NCBI GenBank assembly: GCA_963794615.1
Contig: CAWCEP010000011.1
Coordinates: 62,001-126,000 of the forward strand
DNA: 64,000 nt
Direction of reading: 5' to 3'
Origin: Chersky-840 sp963794615
Lineage (GTDB): Bacteria > Actinomycetota > Acidimicrobiia > Acidimicrobiales > UBA8190
The notes under the pieces were generated by a model, which saw only the letters and a program-made list of their open reading frames with translations, searched no databases and was not told where the DNA came from. The position numbers and the translations under genes were made by a program. Positions 1 to 8,054 of this stretch are shown here, piece by piece (the stretch's first letter is position 1; every line of letters starts with the position of its first letter).

Positions 1-69
1 GATGATGTTGTTGTCCTCAGCAGCGTCGGCCGCGGCCCGAAGCACGTGGGCGAAGTCCTCTTGCTTCAC
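1..69 (-). CDS. N-terminus of a putative nucleotidyltransferase (cut by window edge)
   Basis: Only the first 23 codons are present, starting at a GTG whose last two bases overlap the TGA of the upstream HTH gene (GTGA overlap), so the pair is translationally coupled. The visible start reads V-KQEDFAHVLRAAADAAED. From memory this resembles the N-terminus of DUF6036-type nucleotidyltransferases, which often follow an excisionase-like HTH gene in actinobacterial toxin-antitoxin-like pairs. The catalytic GS motif would lie outside the window. The family call is inference; the coupled start is seen directly. Confidence 0.5.
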   Translation of the reverse strand, partial: MKQEDFAHVLRAAADAAEDNNII

Positions 70-623
70 GTGCGTGACGAACCACGCTGGGCTTCGAGCG
101 CGGCGAGACGTTCCTCGTCGGTGAGCACGCCAGCGAACGGCGAGTTCTGTCGCAACTCCCGGGCTCGAGGCGTCGGCGAGGTCAGCACAGCCAGCACCTC
201 ATCGACCGGGCCGGCGAGGAGCCGGCTCCATTCCGAGAGCCACCTCGCCGCCTGGCCCCGAGAGTGGACGGACTTGAGGTGATCCAGGTTCTCCCGGGCC
301 TTCGCCATGACGGGGTCGGGGTCGAGCGCCAGTTTTCCGGCGATGGCATAGCCCAGCCACAGGCTGCGCTTCTGATCCCGGGTGAGCCGCTGGGTGCGGG
401 TACGCAACGCCTCGAGGTCCTTGCGGGCAATGCGGCGATGGCGCCCAGTCGTCACGAAGGGCAGGTCCCCGATGTTGCAGAGGTCGACGACGTGCTGGCG
501 AGACGTGTTGAGCAGGTGCGCGGCCTCACCCGTGGTCAGCAACTCATCCTCGTCGGCGGCGGTGGCCGCTTCATAGATCGCACTTCGCATGCCAACCATT
601 GTAGCGGTAGACACAAAAAACAC
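66..623 (-). CDS. Excisionase-family HTH protein, putative antitoxin partner of the nucleotidyltransferase
   Basis: A 185-residue protein, possibly starting at the second Met (M9 or M12). Residues about 28-75 form a MerR-like HTH_17 domain (LLTTGEAAHLLNTSRQHVVDL followed by GDLPFVTTGRHRRIARKDL), the fold of phage excisionases and many antitoxins. The C-terminal half is helical, with a long charged stretch and no recognised catalytic motif. It is co-transcribed with, and overlaps by 4 nt, the nucleotidyltransferase fragment at the window edge. That layout argues for a two-gene toxin-antitoxin-like or stability module on the mobile element rather than for an excisionase. HTH domain confidence is high; the role is inferred. 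Confidence 0.7.
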   Translation of the reverse strand: MFFVSTATMVGMRSAIYEAATAADEDELLTTGEAAHLLNTSRQHVVDLCNIGDLPFVTTGRHRRIARKDLEALRTRTQRLTRDQKRSLWLGYAIAGKLALDPDPVMAKARENLDHLKSVHSRGQAARWLSEWSRLLAGPVDEVLAVLTSPTPRARELRQNSPFAGVLTDEERLAALEAQRGSSRT

Positions 624-734
624 AAACTCAATGCCTGAGATTATTGCTATTTGCTATTTAACCACTCCCCCGTCCACCTGGTGAGCACAGCCCAAAGGCC
701 TCCAGCACGCCATCTGAGCTGGACCTTTGAGGCT

Positions 735-974
735 TCAGCGGCCGACGGCGCGGAACCCCCTGCGGATCCGCCCTGAGCCGGTGGCCGATTCGACGAACGC
801 CAGCAGGGCGATCCGGGGAATGACGATCCGCCGGCCGAGACGGAGTGACGGGAGCTCGCCTCTGGCCACCAGGTCGTAGGCGAGGTCCGACGAAATGCCC
901 AGCCGGTCTGCCGCCTCCGCCACCGTCAGGACGAGCCGATCACCGTTGGCCTCGGAAATTGGGCGTGTGCTCAT
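735..974 (-). CDS. Small excisionase-like DNA-binding protein
   Basis: A 79-residue protein from the ATG at 974 (MSTRPISEAN). The ORF is open further upstream, but that extension runs into the iteron region and looks non-coding. Residues 17-66 are a HTH_17/MerR-like helix-turn-helix (LTVAEAADRLGISSDLAYDL, then GELPSLRLGRRIVIPRIAL), typical of recombination directionality factors and small element regulators. It shares an integrated region with the tyrosine integrase at 8051-9265, so it may be the Xis of the element. Three 12-bp iterons lie 64-99 bp upstream of its start and could be its own operator or arm-binding sites. Family is clear; the Xis role is inference. Confidence 0.75.
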   Translation of the reverse strand: MSTRPISEANGDRLVLTVAEAADRLGISSDLAYDLVARGELPSLRLGRRIVIPRIALLAFVESATGSGRIRRGFRAVGR

Positions 975-1037
975 CGAGTCCCACCTTTGCAGCACCAGGA
1001 CGACCTGCCCTCGGTCCCTCCCATGATCCGGACCGAT

Positions 1038-1070
1038 GTCACCCTGAACGTCACCCGGCACGTCACCCTG
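1038..1070. repeat. Three 12-bp iterons, GTCACCC type
   Basis: The heptamer GTCACCC begins at 1038, 1050 and 1062, an exact 12-bp period; the unit is close to ACGTCACCCTGG. The cluster lies upstream of the HTH gene that starts at 974. A 12-bp spacing puts the copies a little more than one helical turn apart, as in iterons or arm-type sites bound by small HTH proteins. Function is not known. Confidence 0.7.
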
Positions 1071-1760
1071 GTCGAAGTGCCCGGTATTTCGTCCCGATCG
1101 GCCGGCCTGAAGCGGCCCTGCTCACGCAGACCGCGCCCAGCAGGGACGGCTTCGGGCAATTGGCGTGGCCCGAAGCCGTCCCGGGCCACTTTCGATGCCG
1201 GTGGGATCAGAGTCACGCGGGACCAGATCTCCACCAGACTGGTCACCATGAGTCGCGTTGGCCTCTGCCCGCGTATCGGCTGACCCTTCGCCGGCGGCAA
1301 GCCACACCCACCGACCGGAAGACGATTACAGGGGCCATCCCGTTGCCAGCGCAGCATCGCGACGGTCGACCTGCGGCATCGACCGTCGACAGGCAGTCCG
1401 TTGTCGCCTCAGCGGCCCTCGTAGAGCCCAATGGCGGCGCCTCCGCGCCCCTGCCGAGTACCCGCCATTCGAGCACTCCCGCCGGTCTCCCGACAAAACG
1501 GCGTCCAAGCCGGCATCGAGCCCGCCTTGCGCGCCGCTTTGAAAATCACCCTCGTCGGCTCCGCCAGACCTGGTCGTCGAGTCCACACCTGTGCACCAAG
1601 TGGTGCCCTGCCGAAAGGCAGGTGCCGCGACGGTCGTTTCGCGAGGCCATTACGACCGCCACATGGCGCGACACAACAGCGTCAGGGTGACGTTCGCATC
1701 GATGGTGCACGTGTGTGGATTATTTGTACAGAGCTGGCGAAGCCGACGGGTGTCTTCGAT

Positions 1761-1798
1761 CGCTGACCGAGCCGGACTCGAAGTCCGGCTGGTCAGCG
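1761..1798. repeat. Strong imperfect hairpin, 17 bp with one bulged G
   Basis: Left arm 1761-1778 (CGCTGACC-G-AGCCGGACT), loop CGA, right arm 1782-1798 (AGTCCGGCTGGTCAGCG). All 17 base pairs are Watson-Crick and one G is extrahelical on the left arm only. There is no following T tract, and no gene ends here. It could be a structured-DNA recombination or nicking site or a folded RNA element; the sequence does not match the attC consensus core sites as I know them. Confidence 0.6.
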
Positions 1799-2030
1799 TA
1801 TGCCGAGCATTGAAGGGACGCCTGTGCCATGGGTCGTGTCGTGGTTCAGCATGTGAAGGAACGACATCGTGCTTGCCGTAGGGCGACAGAACGGCAGCAA
1901 GCCAGGGACCCCCAGAGCGCTCGTGCGCCGGCAAGGGGGAGAGGTCCTCGCATGGCTCCAGATTCGAAACAAACACGGTGCACGTCGATAACGACTCCGC
2001 TGGAGCGCCGCAGTGCGTCGACCAGGGAGG

Positions 2031-2063
2031 ATGACGTTCAGGGTGACGTTGCACGGTGACGTT
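2031..2063. repeat. Three iterons, GTGACGTT type (reverse orientation)
   Basis: TGACGTT occurs at 2032, 2044 and 2057 (12- and 13-bp spacing). This is the reverse complement of the core in the 1038-1070 cluster, and a further copy (AGGGTGACGTTC) lies at about 1684-1695. Two oppositely oriented clusters thus bracket about 960 bp that hold the hairpin at 1761-1798. Confidence 0.65.
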
Positions 2064-2493
2064 CACCGGTGCCCGGATGAACACTGGGAGTTGGATCCAG
2101 GGCTTTCGACTCTTGGCTGCCACTCCCACTGGCGCGTTACCGGATGGAGCGTGCACAGCCAGCAGATCACCGGACCCACCCCGGAATCCGGCAGCGGAGC
2201 GGTCCGTGTCCGTCGTCGTGCACCCCGATAGCGGGTGTTATGCGCTCCCCACGGCCCAACGTTGATGACCCCTAGGGCCGCCCTGTACCCCCGATTGTGC
2301 GTGGCGATCGTCGGATGTCATGGCGCACTGTCAGTGAGTCATTCAGTACTGACAGACACACGCAGCGTGACGCGATGGCAATGCTCTATCACCGAGTCGT
2401 CATCGTTGGGGATGTAAGCCTCCTGTTGCGAGGTGTAACGTCCAGGCACTTTCAGCCAGGAATCTCGGAGACTCAGATTTGCGGGGTGGCGCA

Positions 2494-4929
2494 ATGTTCG
2501 GTCCTCGTTCCGCACGCCGTCGGCGAAGCTTGCGACTCGGAGCCTCAACCCGATGCAAGCGCCTTGTCTTGCCACTCGGAATCAGTTCACTCGTCGTTAT
2601 GTCGATTCTTTTCACCGCGGCAACGGCGAATGCATCAGCAGGTTCCAGCACGCGCTCGGCGTCTCAACAGATCCAAGCGGCACCACTCCTGCCAAAGGGA
2701 ACTGTCGATTCGGGGCGTCTCCGTCCTAGCCAGCGAATTCGACTCTCTGTGATTCTAAAGCCGCGCGACCCGACTGGTCTCGAGAGTTTCGCCCTTGCCG
2801 TGTCGACGCCAGGCAATCCGTTGTTCCATCGTTACCTTGCTCGTGACCAGTTCGCGGCGCGGTTTGGACCGACTGAGAGCACCGTGCATGCGGTGCTGGC
2901 AACGCTCCGGCGCAAGGGACTGCATCCAGGTCGAATCTCATCGAACAATCTCGACATCCCGATCGTCACCACGGCCAGAGCCGCAGAGCACGCGTTCTCT
3001 GTTCACATCGACAGCGTCCGGATGATCGCGGGTCGAGTCGCATATGGCAATGAGAACGCACCGACGCTGCCGGCCAAGATCGCCAACGACGTTCAGGGCG
3101 TGTTCGGGCTCGACGACCTAACGACGGCATTCCCTGCGGGACTGGTAAGTCGGCCCATGAAGGCGGGCAGTGTTGCTCTGCCGGCAGAACGCAGTACCTC
3201 GAACGCGTCGGCGCCGACGCCCTGCGCAGCCGCGGTGAATACCGGCGCGGCTACGGGCGCTGCCCTGGCATCTGCCTATCGCTTCAATGGCTTGTACGAG
3301 AAGGGTGACTTCGGCAGCGGTGTGACAGTTGCGTTTTTCGAGCTCAGCGACTTTCTCGACTCCGACATTGCGGCGTTCCAGTCGTGCTATGGAACTAGTG
3401 CAAGCGTCTCAAGGATTTCGATCGACGGAGGGGCACCATTTCCTGGCGGTAACAGCTCAGAACCAACCGGTGATATTGAGGATCTCATTGCCCTCGCACC
3501 CGAGGCGAATGTAGTCGCTTACGAAACACCAAACACTTTCGCCGGCACCGTCGATGCTTATAACCGCATCGTTTCGGACGATACTGCCCAGGTCATGAGC
3601 ACTAGCTGGGGAAACTGCGAAGGAGCCAATTCTGCAAGCTTGTACTCGGCCTTGAACAACGCCTTTGAACAGGCGGCCACGCAGGGTCAGACAATGTTGT
3701 CCGCCTCGGGTGACGGCGGCTCAGAATGCATTCATTGGCTTAACGACCCTTCGAACACTTCATTGAGTGTGTACGATCCCGGGAGCGAACCTTTCGTCAC
3801 TGGTGTGGGCGGAACCAACATCACGGTCTACGGCCCACCGCCGACCGAGGACGTCTGGGACGGGCAAGGGTTCGGTGGCAAACTGGCCAGCACTGGCGGA
3901 ATTTCGGAATTGTGGCCGATGCCCTTGTGGCAGAGTGCTCCAGGAGTGATCAACTCCTACTCGAGTGGCACGCCATGCGGAGCGGTGAGCGGTGACTGTC
4001 GCGAGGTTCCCGACGTCTCGGCCCTGGCCGGCTCGCCCTTCTACGCCATTTACTGCACGTCCGGCCCCTGCAGTCCAGGTGGAGGATGGCTAGGCGGTGG
4101 CGGCACCAGTCTGGCGTCTCCGCTGTGGGCCGCGTTGGCCGCCCTAGCCGATGCGGGTTGCTCACCGGGAACGTCGGTGGGATTCATGAACCCCACGCTT
4201 TACCAACTGGCGTCGACTGGCGGCGGGGACTTCAACGACATCACCGTGGGCAATGACGACATCACCGGCACCAACGGGGGGAAGTACCCGGCCACACCCG
4301 ATTACGACATGGCCACAGGTCTGGGAAGTCCAAACGCCACCAGGCTGGCAGGGGACCTTTGCCCGAATGCAGCCCCGCAGGTGACGAGCGCTAGTACCGC
4401 CGCAGCCACGATCAACCAAGCGTTCAACTTTGTCGTCACGGCTGCCGGGCATCCCACACCCGCTATCACTGAAAGCACGTCCGGTGGCCAGACCGGCCTC
4501 CCGCCCGGGCTTAGATTCACCGACAACTCCGACGGGACAGCCACAATTTCGGGAATGCCTTCGATCGGAGCTAACGGCACCTTCACCTTCACGCTTACGG
4601 CCTCAAATGGTGTCGGCCTCCCAGCAACTCAGGCGTTCACACTGACAACAGGATTCTTCATCACGACCACCTTGCTACCGATTGCCACCCGGGGAGTCGC
4701 CTACAGCGATCAGCTCCAGGCCACGGGTGGCGCGACTCCATACAAGTGGAAACGGATCGGTGCGCTTCCCAGAGGCCTGAAGTTGAAGAGCACCGGGCTG
4801 TTATCGGGAACTCCGAAGACCAAGCTCTCTCCAGGGTCCTACACCTTCAAGGTGCAAGCTACGACCAAAAAGTCCAAGGGTCACCCGAGCGTCACGGCTA
4901 CCCAGACGTTTACCCTCACTCTTCGGTGA
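2494..4929 (+). CDS. Secreted S53 (sedolisin/kumamolisin-type) serine-carboxyl peptidase
   Basis: An 811-residue secreted acid protease, started at the ATG at 2494; a TTG at 2479 is also in frame. Residues 1-50 carry a basic Arg-rich N-region and hydrophobic segment ending ANASA, a signal peptide. Residues about 70-210 match the Pro-kuma_activ prodomain (FHRYLARDQFAARFGPT). The catalytic domain has Glu323 and Asp327 in EPTGDIED, the oxyanion Asp407 in SASGDGG, and the nucleophile Ser539 in GGTSLAS. The calcium-site region DITVGNDDI and GLGSP closes the domain at about residue 625. Two putative-Ig (He_PIG-like) domains follow, each with a GLPPGL or ALPRGL motif. All S53 catalytic residues are present, so an active enzyme is likely. 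Its base composition is visibly less GC-rich than the chromosomal genes to the right. Confidence 0.93.
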   Translation: MFGPRSARRRRSLRLGASTRCKRLVLPLGISSLVVMSILFTAATANASAGSSTRSASQQIQAAPLLPKGTVDSGRLRPSQRIRLSVILKPRDPTGLESFALAVSTPGNPLFHRYLARDQFAARFGPTESTVHAVLATLRRKGLHPGRISSNNLDIPIVTTARAAEHAFSVHIDSVRMIAGRVAYGNENAPTLPAKIANDVQGVFGLDDLTTAFPAGLVSRPMKAGSVALPAERSTSNASAPTPCAAAVNTGAATGAALASAYRFNGLYEKGDFGSGVTVAFFELSDFLDSDIAAFQSCYGTSASVSRISIDGGAPFPGGNSSEPTGDIEDLIALAPEANVVAYETPNTFAGTVDAYNRIVSDDTAQVMSTSWGNCEGANSASLYSALNNAFEQAATQGQTMLSASGDGGSECIHWLNDPSNTSLSVYDPGSEPFVTGVGGTNITVYGPPPTEDVWDGQGFGGKLASTGGISELWPMPLWQSAPGVINSYSSGTPCGAVSGDCREVPDVSALAGSPFYAIYCTSGPCSPGGGWLGGGGTSLASPLWAALAALADAGCSPGTSVGFMNPTLYQLASTGGGDFNDITVGNDDITGTNGGKYPATPDYDMATGLGSPNATRLAGDLCPNAAPQVTSASTAAATINQAFNFVVTAAGHPTPAITESTSGGQTGLPPGLRFTDNSDGTATISGMPSIGANGTFTFTLTASNGVGLPATQAFTLTTGFFITTTLLPIATRGVAYSDQLQATGGATPYKWKRIGALPRGLKLKSTGLLSGTPKTKLSPGSYTFKVQATTKKSKGHPSVTATQTFTLTLR

Positions 4930-5046
4930 CGGAATTGCCTCCCTTTTCACAAAAAGCGAGTCTGGGATTGGGGGGAACAGTAAGTGCGGCTCCCAACATG
5001 GTCTGGGTCAAGGACTAGGGTCGGTTCAGGGAGCGCATAATCGGGG

Positions 5047-6383
5047 CTATCGCCTGGCCGAAATATCAAATCGTCGAGCGAAGCCTGCCGATCCCGCTAT
5101 CCCGGCGCTTAATCCCAGCCGCACGCAAGGGGTGGCCGCGACAAGTTGGTTGAATCGTTCCGCTGGAGTCTCCCATGCCAGGGTCTTGCGGGGACGCTCG
5201 TTGAGCAAGGCGGCGATGGCGTCGAGGTCGTCTTGGGAGTGGACCGACAGGTCCGTGCCCTTCGGCAGGAACTGGCGGACGAGGCCGTTCCAGTTCTCGT
5301 TGCTGCCGCGTTGCCAGGGAGAATGGGGGTCGCAGAAGTAGACCGGGACGCCGGTGGCGACCTTGAACTCGGCGTGCGTCGCCATCTCGATCCCCTGATC
5401 CCAGGTGAGGGACCGGGCCAGGTGATCGGGAGACGCACGATGTTGTCCGCCACGGCCGTCGCCACGTGCTCGGCCGTGCGGTTGTCGAGCTTGATCAGCA
5501 TGCCCATCCGGGTGGTGCGCTCCACCAACGTGGCGACGGCGCTGGCGCCGCCCTCCCCGATGATCAAGTCCCCCTCCCAGTGGCCCGGCACGGCGCGGTC
5601 TTCGACCTCGGCGGGGCGTTCGGAGATGTTGACCATCCCCAGGATTGCGCTCCGTGCGGTCGAGGCTCGCGACCGAGGTCGTCGCCGAGCCCGGCCCGAG
5701 CGCAGGCAGGCGGTGAGCTCCTTTCGCAGCTCGCCCTTGGCCTGGACGAAGACCGCCTGGTAGATGGCCTCGTGGGACACCCACCACTCTGGCTGGTCGG
5801 GGTATTCCTTGCGCAACCGCTCGGCGATCTGCTCGGGCGACCACTTCTTGGCCCGCAGCAGTCCCTGGACCGTCTCCCACAGCGAAGGGCGCTCCTCGGT
5901 CCATGGGCTCTTGGGCCGCAGCGCCGCTCGTGCCGCTCGCTCCTCGGCCGCAGCTGCCCGGTAGTGCCTGCGCCCGCCATTGGCGGCGACTTCGCGCCAG
6001 ACCGTCGAGCGGTGCCGGCCGAGGCGGGCGGCGATGGCTTCGTCGGACTCGCCTGCCTCGATGCCGACCCTGATCTCCTCACGCTCGGAAGCGCTCAGCG
6101 AGCCGGGACGCCGTTTGCGTTCGCCTGTCATGGCCCCACGCTCGACGCCCGGGGCCGCCCTGAAGGTGGATCCCCTCACCCTGTCGATGAACCGCTTGTT
6201 GGTGCCGCTCACCGGAACGCTCCGTCGCACGAATCCCCATCGCACGACGTAACCCTGCACTGTTGAGGCAGGAACTCCGGTCAACGCCTCGGCTCTCTTA
6301 TAGCTCGCTCCGGCGAGAACCGCCTCGACCGCCGCGTCGAGTTCTGCCTGGCTCGAGCGGCGCTTCCGTCCTCGGGTCTCCAT
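5047..6383 (-). mobile_element. IS30-family transposase with one internal frameshift
   Basis: The N-terminal part (from the ATG at 6383) has a first HTH region, then the IS30 signature HTH (SLSASEREEIRVGIEAG; AAIARLGRHRSTVWREV-like), followed by the start of the DDE core (PGHWEGDLIIGEGG; LVERTTRMGMLIKLDN). Near 5428 one base is missing in a C run. The rest of the core continues in another frame with LTWDQGIEM (second Asp) and the Asp-Glu region FCDPHSPWQRGSNENWNGL. The C-terminus ends at 5047, with an unusual tail after RLGLS. Single-ORF IS30 transposases do not need frameshifting, so this is either a dead copy or a sequencing indel. I could not define the terminal inverted repeats. Confidence 0.9.
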
Positions 6384-6618
6384 CTGACACCTCCAGGTCA
6401 GGAGATGTCGCGGTCACCCCTTGAGCCCAAGCTCCGAGCATTACCGCCTGGATCCAGGGAGCCTCGGAAGGGGTGGGCAATTTTTGCTTCGAGGAAGCCC
6501 GATCGATTCGCTGTTGGCCAGGACTATCGACCTGTCCGTGTCGAAAAGTGATCCATTCCGAGACGAGTTGTTGGCTCGCGGGACATTGTCGCGAGCGGTG
6601 TGACCGGCTTCGAGCGAT

Positions 6619-6951
6619 TTACGACAGGACCACCTGGTTTACTGCTTCAGCGTGCAGGCGGTCCACGACGTCGGCCAATCGCATGCTGATCTCGCCCACC
6701 CTGGTCTGACGAACTCGCTCGATCAGATGGTCGATTATCGCAACCTGAACATTCGACTCAGAGCCACCGGCCAACTCCTCCCGTCGTAGCCGGGCCAATG
6801 CGGTCACGACCTCGGCGTAGACGTTCAAGAGTTCTTCATCAGCATTCGTCCAGGCGTGTGGCTCGTTCACGTCGTCAGCCTGCGCAGCGCAAGCATCCAT
6901 CAGGAACTGCAGCGACTGACCCGACCGCAGTACAACGATTCGCTCTGACAC
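6619..6951 (-). CDS. Hypothetical 110-residue protein
   Basis: Started at the GTG at 6951, preceded by a near-perfect ribosome binding site (AGGGAGGAAAG, 4 nt before the GTG); the longer open frame upstream overlaps the divergent gene and is rejected. The product (SERIVVLRSGQSLQFLMDAC...) is acidic and helical, without signal peptide or membrane segment and without a domain I recognise. It is divergent from the gene pair starting at 7054, with about 100 bp between them for shared promoters. It is probably accessory cargo of the integrated element. Confidence 0.65.
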   Translation of the reverse strand: MSERIVVLRSGQSLQFLMDACAAQADDVNEPHAWTNADEELLNVYAEVVTALARLRREELAGGSESNVQVAIIDHLIERVRQTRVGEISMRLADVVDRLHAEAVNQVVLS

Positions 6952-7053
6952 CTTTCCTCCCTCAGCACTTTCAGGCCCGACTCCATTGACAGTACCTCGG
7001 ACGTCCAAGGTACGTCTGGGCCCTCGGGCCGCCGGCAGACCTATCTTGTAGCG

Positions 7054-7560
7054 GTGAGTCCACATCGGACCCCGAGCCCGGACGAAGCCCGACAGGCGGT
7101 CGGACTCCTCTTGAGAGTGGTCGAGATCGATGAGGACATCTTCGATGCCCTGGACCAGATTGGGCCACTGCATCCGAAGAACAACACGTTCCCGGGCGAG
7201 GTCTTCATCCGCTTGGCCGCCGACGCCCTGAAAGATGGCATAGTCAGCCGGGATAGCCCGATCTCCGAGGAGCACATCGTTGAGAAGTACCTCTCAGAGT
7301 GTCGATTCCGAGGCCGGGACAACCAGAAGATCCGCTACGCCCTCCTGGCCGTAGGCGCCACTCACGGAGGCGTCGAGGTCGACCTGCTGGAGGAAGTTAG
7401 CTCTTGGAGCACGGACGACTTTTGGAGATATGCGGCCTTGGCCGCCATCGCATGGATCCGCGCCGTAGCCGATCAGCGGGAAATCCCGCCTGCCGACCTG
7501 TGTCGACGACTCCGGGCCGGTGTAGACGGTGAAGCGGACGGCCGCGAAGCCAGATGCTGA
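7054..7560 (+). CDS. Hypothetical 168-residue protein, first gene of a coupled pair
   Basis: A GTG start at 7054 lies 9 nt after TATCTT, a possible -10 box, so the message may be leaderless. The protein is mostly helical (LAADALKDGIVS; IRYALLAVGATHGGVEV; DDFWRYAALAAIAWIRA) with no domain I can name. The TTG- and GTG-rich upstream region is shared with the divergent gene at 6951. Its stop codon overlaps the ATG of the next gene (ATGCTGA), so the two are translationally coupled and probably act together. Confidence 0.65.
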   Translation: MSPHRTPSPDEARQAVGLLLRVVEIDEDIFDALDQIGPLHPKNNTFPGEVFIRLAADALKDGIVSRDSPISEEHIVEKYLSECRFRGRDNQKIRYALLAVGATHGGVEVDLLEEVSSWSTDDFWRYAALAAIAWIRAVADQREIPPADLCRRLRAGVDGEADGREARC

Positions 7561-8054
7561 TCGTCCACGGCACGAAGCGACTGCTCGATCGTTTGAAGTC
7601 CGAGCCGCGACAGACCGAAGAGAGGTCGACCACGGCCCTGGGCGACTGGTACGCCACGGCTTTCTTCTGGCGTCCCCAGGTTGCCCTGTTCGTCAACGAG
7701 TCGACACTGCTTCCAGTGCTCATCCCGCTTGCTCCGGCGACCACTCTCATTGCCCGCTTCTCAGGAGCCCTCGGGGAAGTGTTGGACGCGCACGGAGCCA
7801 GTCCAGCCTTCATAGCCTCTGAATTGACTGATATGAGCGAACGGCGGCTGGCTAAGACCGCCAACCGCAGTGTGGTGGGAGTCATGAATGAATTCGGCTA
7901 CCTCGGCCAAGCGTACCGCGACGATTCCCCAGACCAGCCACTTCTGATGCTCTCGTTGCGTCTAAGCGAGACGCCATGCGGGCCTCTCTACAGGCGCCAT
8001 GTCAGCCCCGATCGGGAGCTCGCTGCACGCCTCTCGGAATTGGAGGGTCGTTAG
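7554..8054 (+). CDS. DUF6933-like protein
   Basis: A 166-residue protein. The N-terminus MLIVHGTKRLLDRLK, then LGDWYATAFFWRPQVALFVNE and LLPVLIPLAP, has the layout I associate with DUF6933 proteins (short beta strands around a GDWYA motif and an LFVNExTLLPV-like segment). The function of that family is not known to me. The ATG overlaps the stop of the preceding gene. The 3' end overlaps the convergent integrase gene by 4 nt (8051-8054), a compact arrangement usual on mobile elements. Confidence 0.65.
   Translation: MLIVHGTKRLLDRLKSEPRQTEERSTTALGDWYATAFFWRPQVALFVNESTLLPVLIPLAPATTLIARFSGALGEVLDAHGASPAFIASELTDMSERRLAKTANRSVVGVMNEFGYLGQAYRDDSPDQPLLMLSLRLSETPCGPLYRRHVSPDRELAARLSELEGR

Larger units (their letters stand above)
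975..2493. other. 1.5-kb stretch without a convincing gene; iterons and hairpin
   Basis: Open frames of up to 281 codons exist on both strands, but their translations are low-complexity, rich in Arg, Pro and His, lack recognisable domains, and overlap one another in many frames. I therefore see no supported gene. What the stretch holds instead are two sets of 12-bp iterons in opposite orientation (1038-1070 and 2031-2063), a single extra copy near 1686-1694, and a 17-bp hairpin at 1761-1798. This composition would fit a recombination, replication or transfer control region of the element. Confidence 0.5.

Noticed and set aside
845..1690. 281-codon open frame on the plus strand in the left gene-poor region
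   Set aside because: Overlaps the HTH gene and the iterons, is Arg/Pro/His-rich without any domain, and open frames of this length occur by chance in high-GC DNA.
1761..1798. Integron attC site
   Set aside because: The hairpin has a one-sided bulge but lacks the GTTRRRY/RYYYAAC core sites and no integron integrase is near.
1038..2063. CRISPR array
   Set aside because: Repeats are only 12 bp, in tandem without spacers and in two orientations, and no cas genes are present.
1650..2156. 168-codon minus-strand open frame
   Set aside because: Its translation only mirrors the iteron repeats (NVTVQRHPERHP-like) and has no start signal or domain.
4980..6480. Terminal inverted repeats of the IS30 copy
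   Set aside because: A weak similarity between TTCAGGGAGCGCATAATC near 5025 and TCCAGGCGGTAATGCTC on the other strand near 6440 is too imperfect to claim as repeats.
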